The notes: generated from the sequence alone by a model not told the origin. Numbered from the stretch's first letter, positions 8,953-16,945 are shown. The stretch is DNA of 64,000 nucleotides from VAYN01 sp963702075 (GCA_963702075.1 OY969703.1:558001-622000); one strand, 5' to 3'. Made by a program: numbers and translations.

Positions 8953-9227
8953 ACATCAGGATCGGTCACATCACGTTCGACCATGCCGACTATGACGCCG
9001 GCAGCGACGTGCTCTATCTGCATGTCGGGGAGCCCCAGGAGGCTGAGGGCGAGGAGACGCCCGAGGGTCATGTCCTGCGCTACGCGCCCGGCAGCCAGCA
9101 CATCGTCGGACTGACCGTTCTCGGTGCTCAGCGCATCCTCGACCGCGAGGGGGAACTGCGCGTAACGATTCCCGAGCCGGTCAAAGCGAGCGCCGACGAT
9201 CTCGCGCCGGCACTGGCCGCTATCTAG
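8940..9227 (+). CDS. DUF2283 family protein, probable antitoxin
   Basis: 95 residues. The DUF2283 signature is visible near the N-terminus: DYDAGSDVLYLHVGE, followed by GHVLRYAPG, then IVGLTVLGAQRIL. Family members are small beta-rich proteins often encoded directly after a DUF4258 or BECR-type toxin. The ATG lies inside the end of the upstream gene, so the pair is probably translationally coupled. A second, unrelated-looking pair of this kind is at 61153-61664. Confidence 0.75.
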   Translation: MERVNIRIGHITFDHADYDAGSDVLYLHVGEPQEAEGEETPEGHVLRYAPGSQHIVGLTVLGAQRILDREGELRVTIPEPVKASADDLAPALAAI

Positions 9228-9288
9228 GTCGCATCCGGGTCACATCGGCGGCTGAATCCCGCTCCCCGTGCGGACGGCCTCCGTCCTT

Positions 9289-9483
9289 TCAAGCCGACGG
9301 AAGATGGCTTGCCAGAGCGACTAGATGCTCAAAGATTGATGGGAGGTCGTGCTTCTCTGAGACTTCTCGTAGCTCGCGGTCCCGGTAGGCGAAGTCGAGC
9401 TTCTCACCGGCCGCGAAGGAGGGCGATCCACTTGCCACGGGACGGCCATGCTTCGCCAGATAGCTCTTGCTTCGTTCTGCCAT
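9289..9483 (-). CDS. small hypothetical protein
   Basis: 64 residues (MAERSKSYLAKHGRPV at the start, then KLDFAYRDRELREVSEKHD and a helical end). An AGGAAG ribosome site stands 5 nt before the ATG on the minus strand. The composition is natural for a soluble protein, unlike the extended frame further upstream, which is an antisense shadow of the propeller gene. It is divergent from the gene at 9517, and the two starts are only 33 nt apart. The function is not recognised. Its size and highly charged helix fit a regulator or antitoxin, but nothing specific supports that. Confidence 0.5.
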   Translation of the reverse strand: MAERSKSYLAKHGRPVASGSPSFAAGEKLDFAYRDRELREVSEKHDLPSIFEHLVALASHLPSA

Positions 9484-9516
9484 ACGTCTTCCTGTGTAAT
9501 AAGCGAGAATGCCGAC

Positions 9517-10878
9517 ATGGTGGTGATCGCCAGGAGCGCGCTTGCGGACGGCTGCGTCTGGCGGCGACGGGCGAGCCTCTTGGCGATGGTCGCGCTTGTC
9601 TTCGCGCTGTCGGCTGGATCGGCGCTTGCGACCGCCCCGGGGAGGAACGGCCCGATCGTCTTCTCCGTCTACGGAAAGATCTACACGATTCAACCCGATG
9701 GCTCTGAACTGCGCCAAGTCGTCCGCGCCGATGAGGAACACAAGTACGACTTCTATCCGAGCTGGTCGCCCGATGGCCAGCGCATCGCGACGAGCGGGGA
9801 GATGCGGGAACCGGACGGCTACTGGACGCTCACTGGCCTGCAGGTCTTCTCGGCCGACGGGTCCGCCTTCGAGCACCTGCCGATATCCGGATTTGTCGAA
9901 TCGCCGACCTGGTCGCCCGATGGCTCCCGCATCCTCTTCATCAGAGATCGCGAACTTCTGAGCACCACTCCCGACGGCTCGCAACCCGTGCACATCGAAA
10001 GCAATGCATGGAGCCCAGCCTGGTCTCCCGACGGAGGGCAGATCGCGTTCGTACGGCCTGTTGGTCAAGAGCAGGAAACCGACCTCTACACGGTTAGCGC
10101 CGCCGGAGGAGTTGCGCACAAGATCCTCGACCCTCCCGGGGAAGTGATGTCTCCCTCGTGGTCTCCTGCCGGCTCGACGATCGTCTTCGTTTACAGCGCG
10201 CGCGAAGCCCGTGAGGACCCCGGTCCGGGCGAACTTCCCTACACCTACTCGGGTCCCAACCTCTATGCGATTCCTGCGACCGGTGGCGAACCCGTGCAGC
10301 TCACCAACTCGGGCACCGACAAGACCCCAGTCTGGTCCCCCGACGGTTCCACGATCGCTTTCCAAAGGGAAGAAGAACTGTTTCTGATGAACGCCGATGG
10401 AAGTAACGAGCGTCCGCTCACGACCGCCATACAGTGTCTGCAATGCGGTCCAGACTGGGCATCGCTTCCGCCTCATTCAGGCCCGCCCGCACCCGCTCCG
10501 CCGACCCAGGGCCCCGCGCCTCTTCGTGAGCAGAAATTCTCCCGGGTGTCGATCACGCGCAGCCGATTCGCTCGAATCTCGCATGTGTGGCTTTTCGTTC
10601 AGGCGTCGATCCCCGAGATGGTTGGCATCACGATCCGGCACGCAGATCCGTCACATCACGCTTCCTTCTGCGGCAGGAAGCCAACGAAATGTCCGCAGAC
10701 CGGACGGGGCAACCGTCAAGTGCAGGAGGGACTCAACCGGATCTCGCTAAGAGGGCTTTTTGACAGCCCGCCAACCCCTGGCCGCTACTGGCTTCAGCTC
10801 AAGTCCTCGAGCGGAGACGCCAGTGCCGGCGTGGCCTTTCGAGTGGTGCCACTGCGGCGATCGCGCTCATCTCGATGA
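9517..10878 (+). CDS. secreted TolB-like (PD40/WD40-like) beta-propeller protein
   Basis: About 453 residues from the ATG at 9517. The N-terminus is a signal peptide (RRRASLLAMVALVFALSAG, cleavage near ALA). At least five PD40 blades follow, each with a W-S-P-D-G turn: YPSWSPDGQRIA, PTWSPDGSRILF, PAWSPDGGQIAF, PSWSPAGSTIVF and PVWSPDGSTIAF. After a proline-rich linker (PPAPAPPTQGPAP) comes a C-terminal domain of about 110 residues with two cysteines (CGRKPTKC), possibly an Ig-like or adhesion module. Such propellers are extracytoplasmic protein-interaction scaffolds. An upstream in-frame start at 9448 would bury the signal peptide and is less likely. Confidence 0.85.
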   Translation: MVVIARSALADGCVWRRRASLLAMVALVFALSAGSALATAPGRNGPIVFSVYGKIYTIQPDGSELRQVVRADEEHKYDFYPSWSPDGQRIATSGEMREPDGYWTLTGLQVFSADGSAFEHLPISGFVESPTWSPDGSRILFIRDRELLSTTPDGSQPVHIESNAWSPAWSPDGGQIAFVRPVGQEQETDLYTVSAAGGVAHKILDPPGEVMSPSWSPAGSTIVFVYSAREAREDPGPGELPYTYSGPNLYAIPATGGEPVQLTNSGTDKTPVWSPDGSTIAFQREEELFLMNADGSNERPLTTAIQCLQCGPDWASLPPHSGPPAPAPPTQGPAPLREQKFSRVSITRSRFARISHVWLFVQASIPEMVGITIRHADPSHHASFCGRKPTKCPQTGRGNRQVQEGLNRISLRGLFDSPPTPGRYWLQLKSSSGDASAGVAFRVVPLRRSRSSR

Positions 10879-10957
10879 GTTCGGCGTTGCTCGCTCGTCT
10901 TACGGGGTAAGGGCACGGCTACAGGAGGTCGCGCCGAGGCAGGAAGGAGACGGAACG

Positions 10958-11551
10958 ATGGGCGCAAGCGTGCTCTACATGTCGATGTCCCTCGATGGGT
11001 TTGTTGCCGGGCCGAATGAGAGCGTGGAGAACGGCCTCGGGGATGGTGGGGAGCGGCTGCATGAGTGGTTCTCTGGTGGCGCGGATACCGGGCATGGGGG
11101 TGTGCCGGGGCGGCCGTCGGGCGTCAACGGGGAGGTGATGGACGAGGCGATGGAGACCGGGGCCGTGGTCGCCGGGCGCGGGACGTTTGAGCCGGCGGGC
11201 GGCTGGGGCGGCGACCATCACGACGGGGTGCCGATCTTCATCCTCAGCCGCACTCTCGAGGCCGAGGAGCGCTGGCCCCTAGTCACTTACGTCGGCGACG
11301 TGGGGGAGGCGATGGCCGCTGCCAAGGAGGCTGCCGGCGAGAAGGACGTGCTGGTCCATGGGGCGACCGTCGCCCAGCTGGCGCTCGCCGCCGGCGTCCT
11401 CGACGAGCTGCAGATCCACCTGGTGCCGGTCCTGCTCGGCGAAGGCAGGCGGCTCTTCGAGCACCTCGGCGCCGACCACATCGAGCTCGAGCCGACGCGG
11501 GTCCTCGAGGGCGAGGGCGTCACGCACCTGCGCTACCGGGTGGCATCGTGA
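10958..11551 (+). CDS. dihydrofolate reductase family protein (RibD C-terminal fold)
   Basis: 197 residues. The start ATG has an AGGAAGGAG ribosome site about 8 nt upstream; the open frame further upstream is not coding-like. Family landmarks are the N-terminal strand LYMSMSLDGFVAGPNES, the AVVAGRGTFE turn, PIFILSRT, and the nucleotide-binding segment KDVLVHGATVAQLALAAGVLDEL with the closing IHLVPVLLGEGRRLF. RibD_C-type enzymes reduce pteridine- or pyrimidinone-like substrates with NAD(P)H; this stand-alone group is of uncertain substrate. It overlaps the next gene in a GTGA, and that neighbour is a diverged paralogue. Confidence 0.9.
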   Translation: MGASVLYMSMSLDGFVAGPNESVENGLGDGGERLHEWFSGGADTGHGGVPGRPSGVNGEVMDEAMETGAVVAGRGTFEPAGGWGGDHHDGVPIFILSRTLEAEERWPLVTYVGDVGEAMAAAKEAAGEKDVLVHGATVAQLALAAGVLDELQIHLVPVLLGEGRRLFEHLGADHIELEPTRVLEGEGVTHLRYRVAS

Positions 11552-12138
11552 GCGGGGAGGGCGGCCGCCGGCTGCTGCTCCACATGTCGGTCTCCCTGGA
11601 CGGCTTCGCCGCCCACCGCGACCACTCGCTCGACTGGCTCACTCCCGACGACGGGCCCGACCACGGCGACCAGCGCCATCGCATGAACCTGGAGCTGCTG
11701 AGCCAGGTCGGCCTCATCGTCCTCGGCCGGGGCGCCTTCGAGCAAATGTCCCAGGCCTGGTCGGTCTCCGACAGCCCGATGGCGCAGCTGATGAACTCGC
11801 TCCCCAAGCTCGTCTTCGCGCAGAGCCTCGAGGTCGAGTGGAGCAATTCGGAGCTCGCCCGGCGCCCGCTCGCGGAGGAGATCGCCGCGCGCAAGGCCGA
11901 AGGCGGCAAGGACATGGTCATGTTCGGCGGCCCCCGCCTCGCCAACAGCCTGATCCGCGAGCGGCTGGTCGACGAGTACCGGCTGACCGTCCACCCGGTC
12001 GCGCTCGGCGACGGGCTGGCGCTGATGCACGGCCTCCCGGAGCCGCAGCGCTTCGAGATGGTCAGCAGCAACGTCTACGCGGACGGCTCGATCGCCCAGG
12101 TCCTGCGGCCGCACTCGGGCGGCGGGAGACCCGCCTAG
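11548..12138 (+). CDS. dihydrofolate reductase family protein (RibD C-terminal fold), second copy
   Basis: 196 residues from a GTG overlapping the previous stop. The same fold signs are present: LLLHMSVSLDGFAAHRDHS, LIVLGRGAFEQMSQ, LPKLVFAQSL, then GKDMVMFGGPRLANSLI and YRLTVHPVALGDGLAL. Similarity to the upstream gene is at motif level only, so this is an old tandem duplication or two independent family members. The two probably form a bicistron. The end overlaps the convergent XRE gene by 4 nt. Confidence 0.9.
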   Translation: MSGEGGRRLLLHMSVSLDGFAAHRDHSLDWLTPDDGPDHGDQRHRMNLELLSQVGLIVLGRGAFEQMSQAWSVSDSPMAQLMNSLPKLVFAQSLEVEWSNSELARRPLAEEIAARKAEGGKDMVMFGGPRLANSLIRERLVDEYRLTVHPVALGDGLALMHGLPEPQRFEMVSSNVYADGSIAQVLRPHSGGGRPA

Positions 12139-12395
12139 ACCTGGGCGCGCAGCTCGTCGGCGAGGGTGGTCAGCTTCCCCACGGTCGTATCCAGCGCGCC
12201 GGCGAGCCGCAGCAGCGTCGTGTAGCTCGGGTTCCGCACCCCGCGCTCGATGCCGCCGACCTGGGTGAGGTCGGTGCCGGCTCCTTCGGCCAGCTGCTCC
12301 TGGCTCAGGTCCGCTTTCTTGCGCAGCGCGCGGACGGCGTCGCCGAGGGCGGCGTGCTCAGGGGAGCGGGGTTTGCTGCGGCGCTGAGGCGGCAC
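12135..12395 (-). CDS. small XRE-family regulator
   Basis: 86 residues from GTG. It is nearly only an HTH_3 domain: ALGDAVRALRKKADLSQEQLA, then GTDLTQVGGIERGVRNPSY, then LLRLAGALDTTVGKL. It lacks a sensor domain. It overlaps the tandem reductases tail to tail and lies 52 nt downstream of the UspA-like gene on the same strand. Such one-domain XRE proteins typically bind as dimers to short palindromes; the 12427-12456 palindrome directly upstream is a candidate site. Confidence 0.9.
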   Translation of the reverse strand: MPPQRRSKPRSPEHAALGDAVRALRKKADLSQEQLAEGAGTDLTQVGGIERGVRNPSYTTLLRLAGALDTTVGKLTTLADELRAQV

Positions 12396-12426
12396 GGCGC
12401 CCCGCAGCCTCTCGGTTTACAAACCC

Positions 12427-12456
12427 AACTGTTAGAGCATTAATGCTTCAACAGTT
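12427..12456. promoter_or_regulatory. 30 bp imperfect palindrome, operator or terminator
   Basis: Outer arms AACTGTT and AACAGTT enclose a perfect 12 bp palindrome AGCATTAATGCT, with 2 nt spacers on each side. It overlaps the stop codon of the minus-strand UspA-like gene and lies about 32 nt upstream of the XRE start. It could be an autoregulatory operator for the XRE protein or a hairpin ending the upstream transcript. No U-tract follows, so the operator reading is slightly preferred. Confidence 0.45.
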
Positions 12457-13107
12457 TGAAGCGGCAGAATCGGTTCGAGCAGTCATCTTCCGGTACTCCG
12501 GCGCGCAGCGGAGGTGGTGGAAGGGCGCGTGGAGCCGGGAGCGCAGTTCCTCGACGGCCGTCGCGGCCTCGCCGCCGGTGCCGGTGACGAGGAAGACCTC
12601 GGTCGCTGGGTAGGTGCGCAGCTGGTCGGTGACGGTCTGGACGACGTCTTCGTCGCCGATCCGGGCGCTGGCGGCGACGCCGGCGCGGGCGAGCGAGGCG
12701 AGGGTGAGGACGAGGCTGCGCTGGGCGCGTTCGCGACCGGGGGCGACGTCGCAGGCCCAGCGGTCGAGGAAGCGGTTGTGGGCGGGGGCGACGACGCGCA
12801 CCTCCGGCTCGGGTTCGGCCGGGTCGAGCGGGACCGAGGCGGCCGCGATCCGTTCGATCGCCGTCCCGTCCTCGAGCGGCTCGTCGACGACGACGAGCAG
12901 GTGCTCGCGCAGGTCGCTCGGCGGCGGCGGCACGATCGGGTGCAGCGGCGGGTGGCGGACCGCCATCACGACGATGATGCCGGCGACGAGCGAGCCCTCG
13001 GCCATCCCCATCCCCGGCCCGCCGACGTAGAAGGCGGCGACGATCGAGACGCAGATTCCGGCCACGATCAGGGGCAGCTTCCATGCGGCTAGACCCTGAT
13101 CGCTCAT
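12448..13107 (-). CDS. membrane-anchored protein with universal-stress-like cytosolic domain
   Basis: 219 residues. Two hydrophobic segments open the protein (WKLPLIVAGICVSIVAAFYVG; GSLVAGIIVVMAV), followed by a proline-rich linker HPIVPPPPSD. The rest resembles a UspA-like alpha/beta domain: LLVVVDEPLEDGTAIERI, VRVVAPAHNRFLDRWACD, GVAASARIGDEDVVQTV and EVFLVTGTGGEAATAVEEL. A canonical UspA ATP-binding G-2x-G-9x-G-S/T is not obvious. The gene lies downstream of the ECF sigma and anti-sigma genes with a 31 nt gap and could share their transcript. The physiological role is unknown. Confidence 0.8.
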   Translation of the reverse strand: MSDQGLAAWKLPLIVAGICVSIVAAFYVGGPGMGMAEGSLVAGIIVVMAVRHPPLHPIVPPPPSDLREHLLVVVDEPLEDGTAIERIAAASVPLDPAEPEPEVRVVAPAHNRFLDRWACDVAPGRERAQRSLVLTLASLARAGVAASARIGDEDVVQTVTDQLRTYPATEVFLVTGTGGEAATAVEELRSRLHAPFHHLRCAPEYRKMTARTDSAASNC

Positions 13108-13138
13108 GTTTCCGACCTTAAAGACTCCCCCGCGAGTG

Positions 13139-13369
13139 TCAATCCCCTTCGCCCGCGACGAGGTCGCGGAGGCTGCGGAAGTCCTCGGCGCAGGCGGGGC
13201 AGCCGTCGAGGTGGGCGCGCATGCCGGGGACCCGTGCGTCGGCGCCCTCGTCGGCGAGGGTCAGCTCGACGTAGCGGTCGAGCTCCTCGAAACACTGCTC
13301 GCAGGTCAGCTCCGGTGCGCCGGGGCCGAGTACCCGGCCCAGGACGGCGTCGCGTTTCTCGTCGCTCAT
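13139..13369 (-). CDS. zinc-finger anti-sigma factor (zf-HC2)
   Basis: 76 residues. The ZAS-type signature is present as LTCEQCFEELDRYVE and MRAHLDGCPACAEDFRSL, giving the H-x3-C-x2-C cluster that binds zinc and clamps the sigma factor. No membrane segment follows, so this is a soluble anti-sigma. It overlaps the end of the sigma gene by 4 nt (ATGA), and a GAGGAGGAAG ribosome site sits inside the sigma coding end. The arrangement is the standard ECF sigma/anti-sigma cassette, in which zinc or redox change releases the sigma factor. Confidence 0.9.
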   Translation of the reverse strand: MSDEKRDAVLGRVLGPGAPELTCEQCFEELDRYVELTLADEGADARVPGMRAHLDGCPACAEDFRSLRDLVAGEGD

Positions 13370-14004
13370 GCTTCCTCCTCTCCGCCCGTACCTACCCGGA
13401 AACCGCGCTCGGCGAGCGCGGCGCGCAGGTTGCGGCGGGCGTCATGCAGGTTCTTGTAGAGAGCGCCGCGGGTCGAGCCGAGCCGCTCGGCGAGGACGTC
13501 GATCGGGACGCCGTTGAGGGCGACCGCGACGAGGACCTCGCGCTGGCGCTCGCCTAGCCGCTCGATCTCCCCGCGCAGCGCCGCGAACAGCTCGGCGTCC
13601 TCGACGCCACGGCTGGCAGGGGCGCCCGCGTCGGCGAGCGCGCTCCAGGCCTCGTCCTCGAGCGGAATCTCGCGCCCCTGCCAGGCGCGCCGGCGCACCT
13701 TCACCGCCGCCTCCAGCAGGGCGAACTTATAGGCCCAGGTGGTGAAGCGGCTCTCGCCGCGGAACCCGTCGAGCTTGCGCAGGACCGCCATCAGCGCGTC
13801 GTCGGCGGCCTGCTGGGCGAGATCCTCGTGGTCGCCGCCGCGCAGGTGCGACAGCTCCGCGGCCCGGCGGCCGATCTCGAAGCGGGCGGCCTTCAGCAGC
13901 AGCGCGTGGAGGTCGGCGACCGCGGCCCGGCCCTCGGCGCCCTCGCCGCGGAGGCGGTCGACCCAGGAGATCTCGGTGGGGGCGGTCATAAGCGCGGTCG
14001 CCAT
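13366..14004 (-). CDS. ECF-type RNA polymerase sigma factor
   Basis: 212 residues. The region 2 helices are recognisable (EDLAQQAADDALMAVLRKLDGFRGESRFTTW is the region 2.2-2.4 stretch, split here only for naming: DDALMAVLRK and SRFTTWAYK). Region 4 is ERQREVLVAVALNGVPIDVLA, with the HTH LGSTRGALYKNLHDARRNLR. A linker (DAGAPASRGVEDAELF) separates them. It is translationally coupled to the zf-HC2 anti-sigma. The divergent neighbour across 106 nt is a DoxX-like gene, and the palindrome at 14034-14048 lies in between; that gene is a plausible target. Confidence 0.9.
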   Translation of the reverse strand: MATALMTAPTEISWVDRLRGEGAEGRAAVADLHALLLKAARFEIGRRAAELSHLRGGDHEDLAQQAADDALMAVLRKLDGFRGESRFTTWAYKFALLEAAVKVRRRAWQGREIPLEDEAWSALADAGAPASRGVEDAELFAALRGEIERLGERQREVLVAVALNGVPIDVLAERLGSTRGALYKNLHDARRNLRAALAERGFRVGTGGEEEA

Positions 14005-14033
14005 GCATTGTTAGCGACCGGCCGCGGAGATTC

Positions 14034-14048
14034 CTTACCCGAGGTAAG
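14034..14048. promoter_or_regulatory. operator-like inverted repeat between divergent sigma and DoxX genes
   Basis: CTTACC and GGTAAG face each other around a 3 nt spacer. The site lies 30 nt upstream of the sigma start and about 63 nt upstream of the DoxX-like start, so a bound regulator could affect both promoters. The exact promoter elements cannot be assigned by eye. Confidence 0.4.
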
Positions 14049-14110
14049 AAGCGGGCGGTTGGCGACGCAAAGGGGACACAGATCAACTCCGACCCGACAA
14101 GGGAGGTCCC

Positions 14111-14569
14111 ATGTCAACCACCGCAACCCTCGATCCGCGCGAGGCGACGCTGGCGCCGAGCTTCGGCGAACGCCTCAAGAGCGACCCCGCTTACCAGGCC
14201 TTCACGCTGCTGCGCATCGCCTTCACCGTCGCCCCGATCCTCTTCGGCCTCGACAAGTTCTTCAACGTGATGGTCGATTGGGAGCAGTACCTGGCGCCCT
14301 GGATCAACGACATCGTCCCCGGCAGCGCTTCCACTGCGATGCACCTGGTCGGCGTGGTCGAGATCGTCGCCGGCGTCCTCGTCTTCCTGAAGCCGCGCTA
14401 CGGGGCCTATGTCGTCGCCGCCTGGCTCGCCGGAATCATCATCGACCTGCTCACCTACTCGGGCTACTACGACGTCGCCCTGCGGGACTTCGGGCTGATG
14501 CTCGGGGCGCTGACCCTGGCCCGGCTGGCGAGCGTCTACGACCCGCCGGGAGGGGAGGTCCGCTTCTGA
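14111..14569 (+). CDS. DoxX-like integral membrane protein
   Basis: 152 residues with GGGAGG five nt before the ATG. Four hydrophobic helices are visible: FTLLRIAFTVAPILFGLDKF, AMHLVGVVEIVAGVLVFL, YVVAAWLAGIIIDLLTY and DFGLMLGALTLARLA. The first contains the LR..LG..F.. pattern of DoxX/SURF4-like proteins, and EIVAG matches the family second helix. Bacterial DoxX-like proteins are linked to redox and thiol-stress responses. Divergence from a zinc-finger-controlled ECF sigma gene is consistent with that, by inference. Confidence 0.8.
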   Translation: MSTTATLDPREATLAPSFGERLKSDPAYQAFTLLRIAFTVAPILFGLDKFFNVMVDWEQYLAPWINDIVPGSASTAMHLVGVVEIVAGVLVFLKPRYGAYVVAAWLAGIIIDLLTYSGYYDVALRDFGLMLGALTLARLASVYDPPGGEVRF

Positions 14570-14589
14570 GCCGGGCCTAGACTGGCCGC

Positions 14590-15538
14590 GTGCCGCCGTT
14601 GCTCGAACGCCTGGGGGTGGAGCTGCCGTCGTCCAAGCTGGGATGGGCGGCGGGATCAGCCGGCACGAGCTGGCGGCGGCGGTCTCCGAGGCCGGGGGCT
14701 TGGGGACGATCGCGGTCAACGGCGCCGAAGCGATTCGGCGCGAGTTGGCGGCGGCGCGGGCGCTGACCGGGCGCCCGCTCGCCGTCAACATACTGCTGCC
14801 GTTCGCGCGGCGCGACTGGTTCGAGGCGGCGGCGGAGGCGGACGTGGTGGTGACCTTCTGGGGCGAGCCGCGGCGGCGGACCGGCGGGGTGTGGCTGCAC
14901 CAGTGCGGCTCGGTCGCGGAGGCGCGACGGGCGCAGGCGGCGGGTGCGGACGGGGTGATCGTCCAGGGCGTCGAGGCCGGGGGCCACGTGCGCGGTACGA
15001 CGCCGGCATTGCAGTTGTTCGAGGAAGCGCGGCGGGCGCTGCCGCGGGAGTACCCGGTGCTGCTGGCGGGCGGGATCGCCGAGCGGGAGGACGTGATCGC
15101 TGCGCTCGACGCGGGCGCGAGCGCAGCCGTCGCCGGTACCCGCTTCCTGCTCTCCGAGGAGAGCCGAGCCCACGCTCTATATAAGGAGCGCCTGTTGCGC
15201 GCCGAGGCGACGCTCCTCACCGAGCTCTTCGGCGCCGGCTGGCCCGCGCCCCACCGCGTCGTCCCCAACGCCGCGACCAGACGATGGGTTACCCGCCGCG
15301 CCTCAACCGGCTCCTCAACCACCTGCTCGCCCCCGGCGCGCGTTACGCGCCGCCGACCTTGCAGGCGCGGATGGTCCGGGCGCAGCGCCCCGGAAGCCGA
15401 CTGCTCTCGCCGGCCGGCCCGACCGACGACGGGCCGGCGACCCTGATCGACGCCGGCGCGCTCTATGCCGGCGAGACCGTCGCCCGCATCGGCGAGATCC
15501 GCCCCGCTGGTCAGCTTGTCCACGACCTCGTTCCCTGA
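14590..15538 (+). pseudogene. nitronate monooxygenase-like gene split by two frameshifts
   Basis: The protein is recognisable in three successive frames. It starts at GTG 14590 (VPPLLERLGVELP), changes frame at about 14628, where one G appears to be missing from a CCGG (the next frame then reads VVQAGMGGGIS, the expected family strand), and changes again near 15283 (after VVPNAATRRW; the last frame reads PPRLNRLLNHLLAPGARY and ends IGEIRPAGQLVHDLVP). The middle part carries the FMN-binding signs VIVQGVEAGGH, VLLAGGI and ALDAGASAAVAGTRF. Restored length is about 316 residues, normal for the family. Either this is a decaying gene or there are two single-base sequence errors; the intact amino-acid quality on both sides favours errors or very recent loss. 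Confidence 0.75.
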
Positions 15539-15565
15539 TCGGGCGCAACTCGCCATCCTGAGACA

Positions 15566-15937
15566 GTGTTGCGGATGGCTGGGGGGCGGATTCTGCAGAT
15601 CGCCGAGAGCCCGATCGGCGAGGGACGGTGCGAGGTGCGGCTCGAGGGCGAGCTCGACCTCTGGAGCATCGAGCGCCTGCAGGCGGTGCTGCAACGGGTC
15701 GCACGCGACAACTCCGGGATCGTCGTCGGCCTGCAGAGCTGCGAGTTCGTCGACTCGACTGGCATCGCCCTCTTCCTCCAGGTGCGCCGCCAGCTCGAAG
15801 GCGAAGGCGGCCGCCTCGTCCTCTACGGCTGCTCGGAGCAGGTCCTGCGCATCTTCAGCGTCGCCGGCCTCACCGACGCCGGCCTCGTCTTCGACAGCCG
15901 CGGCGAGGCGATCCAAGAGCTGGCGGCGGTCAAGTGA
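15566..15937 (+). CDS. STAS-domain anti-sigma factor antagonist
   Basis: 123 residues from GTG (an ATG three codons later is an alternative start). The STAS fold is visible: VRLEGELDLWSIERLQAVL, GIVVGLQSCEFVDSTGIALF, RLVLYGCSEQVLRIF and a final helix. DSTG holds the serine that a cognate kinase/anti-sigma would phosphorylate. Proteins like this release a sigma factor by partner switching. No kinase is next to it, so the partner is encoded elsewhere. Its stop overlaps the GTG of the PASTA-like gene. Confidence 0.9.
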   Translation: MLRMAGGRILQIAESPIGEGRCEVRLEGELDLWSIERLQAVLQRVARDNSGIVVGLQSCEFVDSTGIALFLQVRRQLEGEGGRLVLYGCSEQVLRIFSVAGLTDAGLVFDSRGEAIQELAAVK

Positions 15938-16626
15938 GGCGGGGCCTATTGGCGCTACTGCTGGCGGCGGCCGTCTTCGCTGCGCTGCCCGGGGCCGCAG
16001 TCGCCGCCGAACCCTGCCCACCCTTCGACGGAGCGATGACCTTCCCGAACATCCACGGCCCCGAAGATCCCCAGGACTACTGCTGGGAAGTGCAGCTATA
16101 TGAAGGGCAGGAACTGAGGCAGATCAGCCCGACGGAAGCAAAGGTCTTCTACGAAAGCGGGCACGAAGCGTTCGGCATCAAGGCCACGCCGGCTGCAGAT
16201 GCGATCGGCACCACCGTCCCGACCACCCTCACGGTCACGGAACCGAACCTGATCACGCTCACGGTCCATCATCGTGCCGGTAATCCCGATGCAGGTGGCG
16301 CTGCTTTCGTCTACCCGGTGATCAACGGCGCCGGTTGGGAAGGTGGCTTCCAGACCGTGGAAATCAAAGGGCCGCCGGACGAATCCGAACTGAAACCGAA
16401 GCCCCTGCCATCGCCGCTCGAAGAAGCATCCATTCCCACCTGCAAGGTGCCGATCCTCCAGGGCAGGACCCTGGAAGCTTCGAGGAGGGCACTACTCCTA
16501 GCTGGTTGCCACCTCGGTCCGGTCCGCGGCCACCGCCACCCCGGGGCCAAGGTCGTCAAGCAGTACCGCCCTGCTTTCAAGACTCTCCCCGCCGGAACCG
16601 AAGTCGGCGTCAAGCTCGCGCGGTAG
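15934..16626 (+). CDS. secreted protein with C-terminal PASTA-like domain
   Basis: 230 residues from a GTG overlapping the STAS stop (GTGA). The N-terminus is a signal peptide (LLALLLAAAVFAALPGAAVA). The middle is beta-rich with a conserved-looking cysteine pair (C near PCPPF and DYCWE). The C-terminal 60 residues resemble a PASTA repeat: CKVPILQGRTLEASRRALLLAG, CHLGPVRG and then VVKQYRPAFKTLPAGTEV. PASTA domains bind muropeptides or beta-lactams; a single one on a secreted protein suggests cell-wall contact. The enzymatic role, if any, is not seen. Confidence 0.8.
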   Translation: MRRGLLALLLAAAVFAALPGAAVAAEPCPPFDGAMTFPNIHGPEDPQDYCWEVQLYEGQELRQISPTEAKVFYESGHEAFGIKATPAADAIGTTVPTTLTVTEPNLITLTVHHRAGNPDAGGAAFVYPVINGAGWEGGFQTVEIKGPPDESELKPKPLPSPLEEASIPTCKVPILQGRTLEASRRALLLAGCHLGPVRGHRHPGAKVVKQYRPAFKTLPAGTEVGVKLAR

Positions 16627-16945
16627 CGCCGCCCTGCTCGCGCAGCCGCGCGCACCAGAAGGCGAAGAGCGCCACCGCCACGACTGCGCCGGCCCAGTGG
16701 ACGCCGAGGACGACGGCGAGGATGCTCGGCAGGCCGGCGAGCGCGGCGCCGAGCAGCGCCAGGCCGAGCGGCAGACGCAGGACGCGCGCCGTGAAGGCGG
16801 CGCAGAGCATCCATGCAGCCGGTCCCGCGATCCAGCCCCAGTCCTCGAAGAAGGAGTGCGGCAGCGCGATGGCGAGGGCGATCGAGAGCAGCGCCACCGC
16901 AACCAGCTGCAGCAGCGCCGCCCGCCAGAGGGTGGGGACGTCCAT
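16610..16945 (-). CDS. small integral membrane protein
   Basis: About 111 residues; ATG at 16945, or GTG six nt upstream. Four hydrophobic stretches span nearly all of it (LLQLVAVALLSIALAIALP, WIAGPAAWMLCAAF, LGLALLGAALAGLPSILAVVLG, AGAVVAVALFAFWCA). It contains the motif FFEDWGWIAGP. It overlaps the end of the convergent PASTA gene by 17 nt and lies directly downstream of the cupredoxin gene on the same strand (10 nt). The family resembles small uncharacterised actinobacterial membrane proteins. Confidence 0.7.
   Translation of the reverse strand: MDVPTLWRAALLQLVAVALLSIALAIALPHSFFEDWGWIAGPAAWMLCAAFTARVLRLPLGLALLGAALAGLPSILAVVLGVHWAGAVVAVALFAFWCARLREQGGATARA

Noticed and set aside
9289..10476. 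395-codon minus-strand frame opposite the beta-propeller gene
   Set aside because: Upstream part is Arg/Gly/Val-rich antisense sequence; only the final 64 codons with a ribosome site were kept as a small gene.
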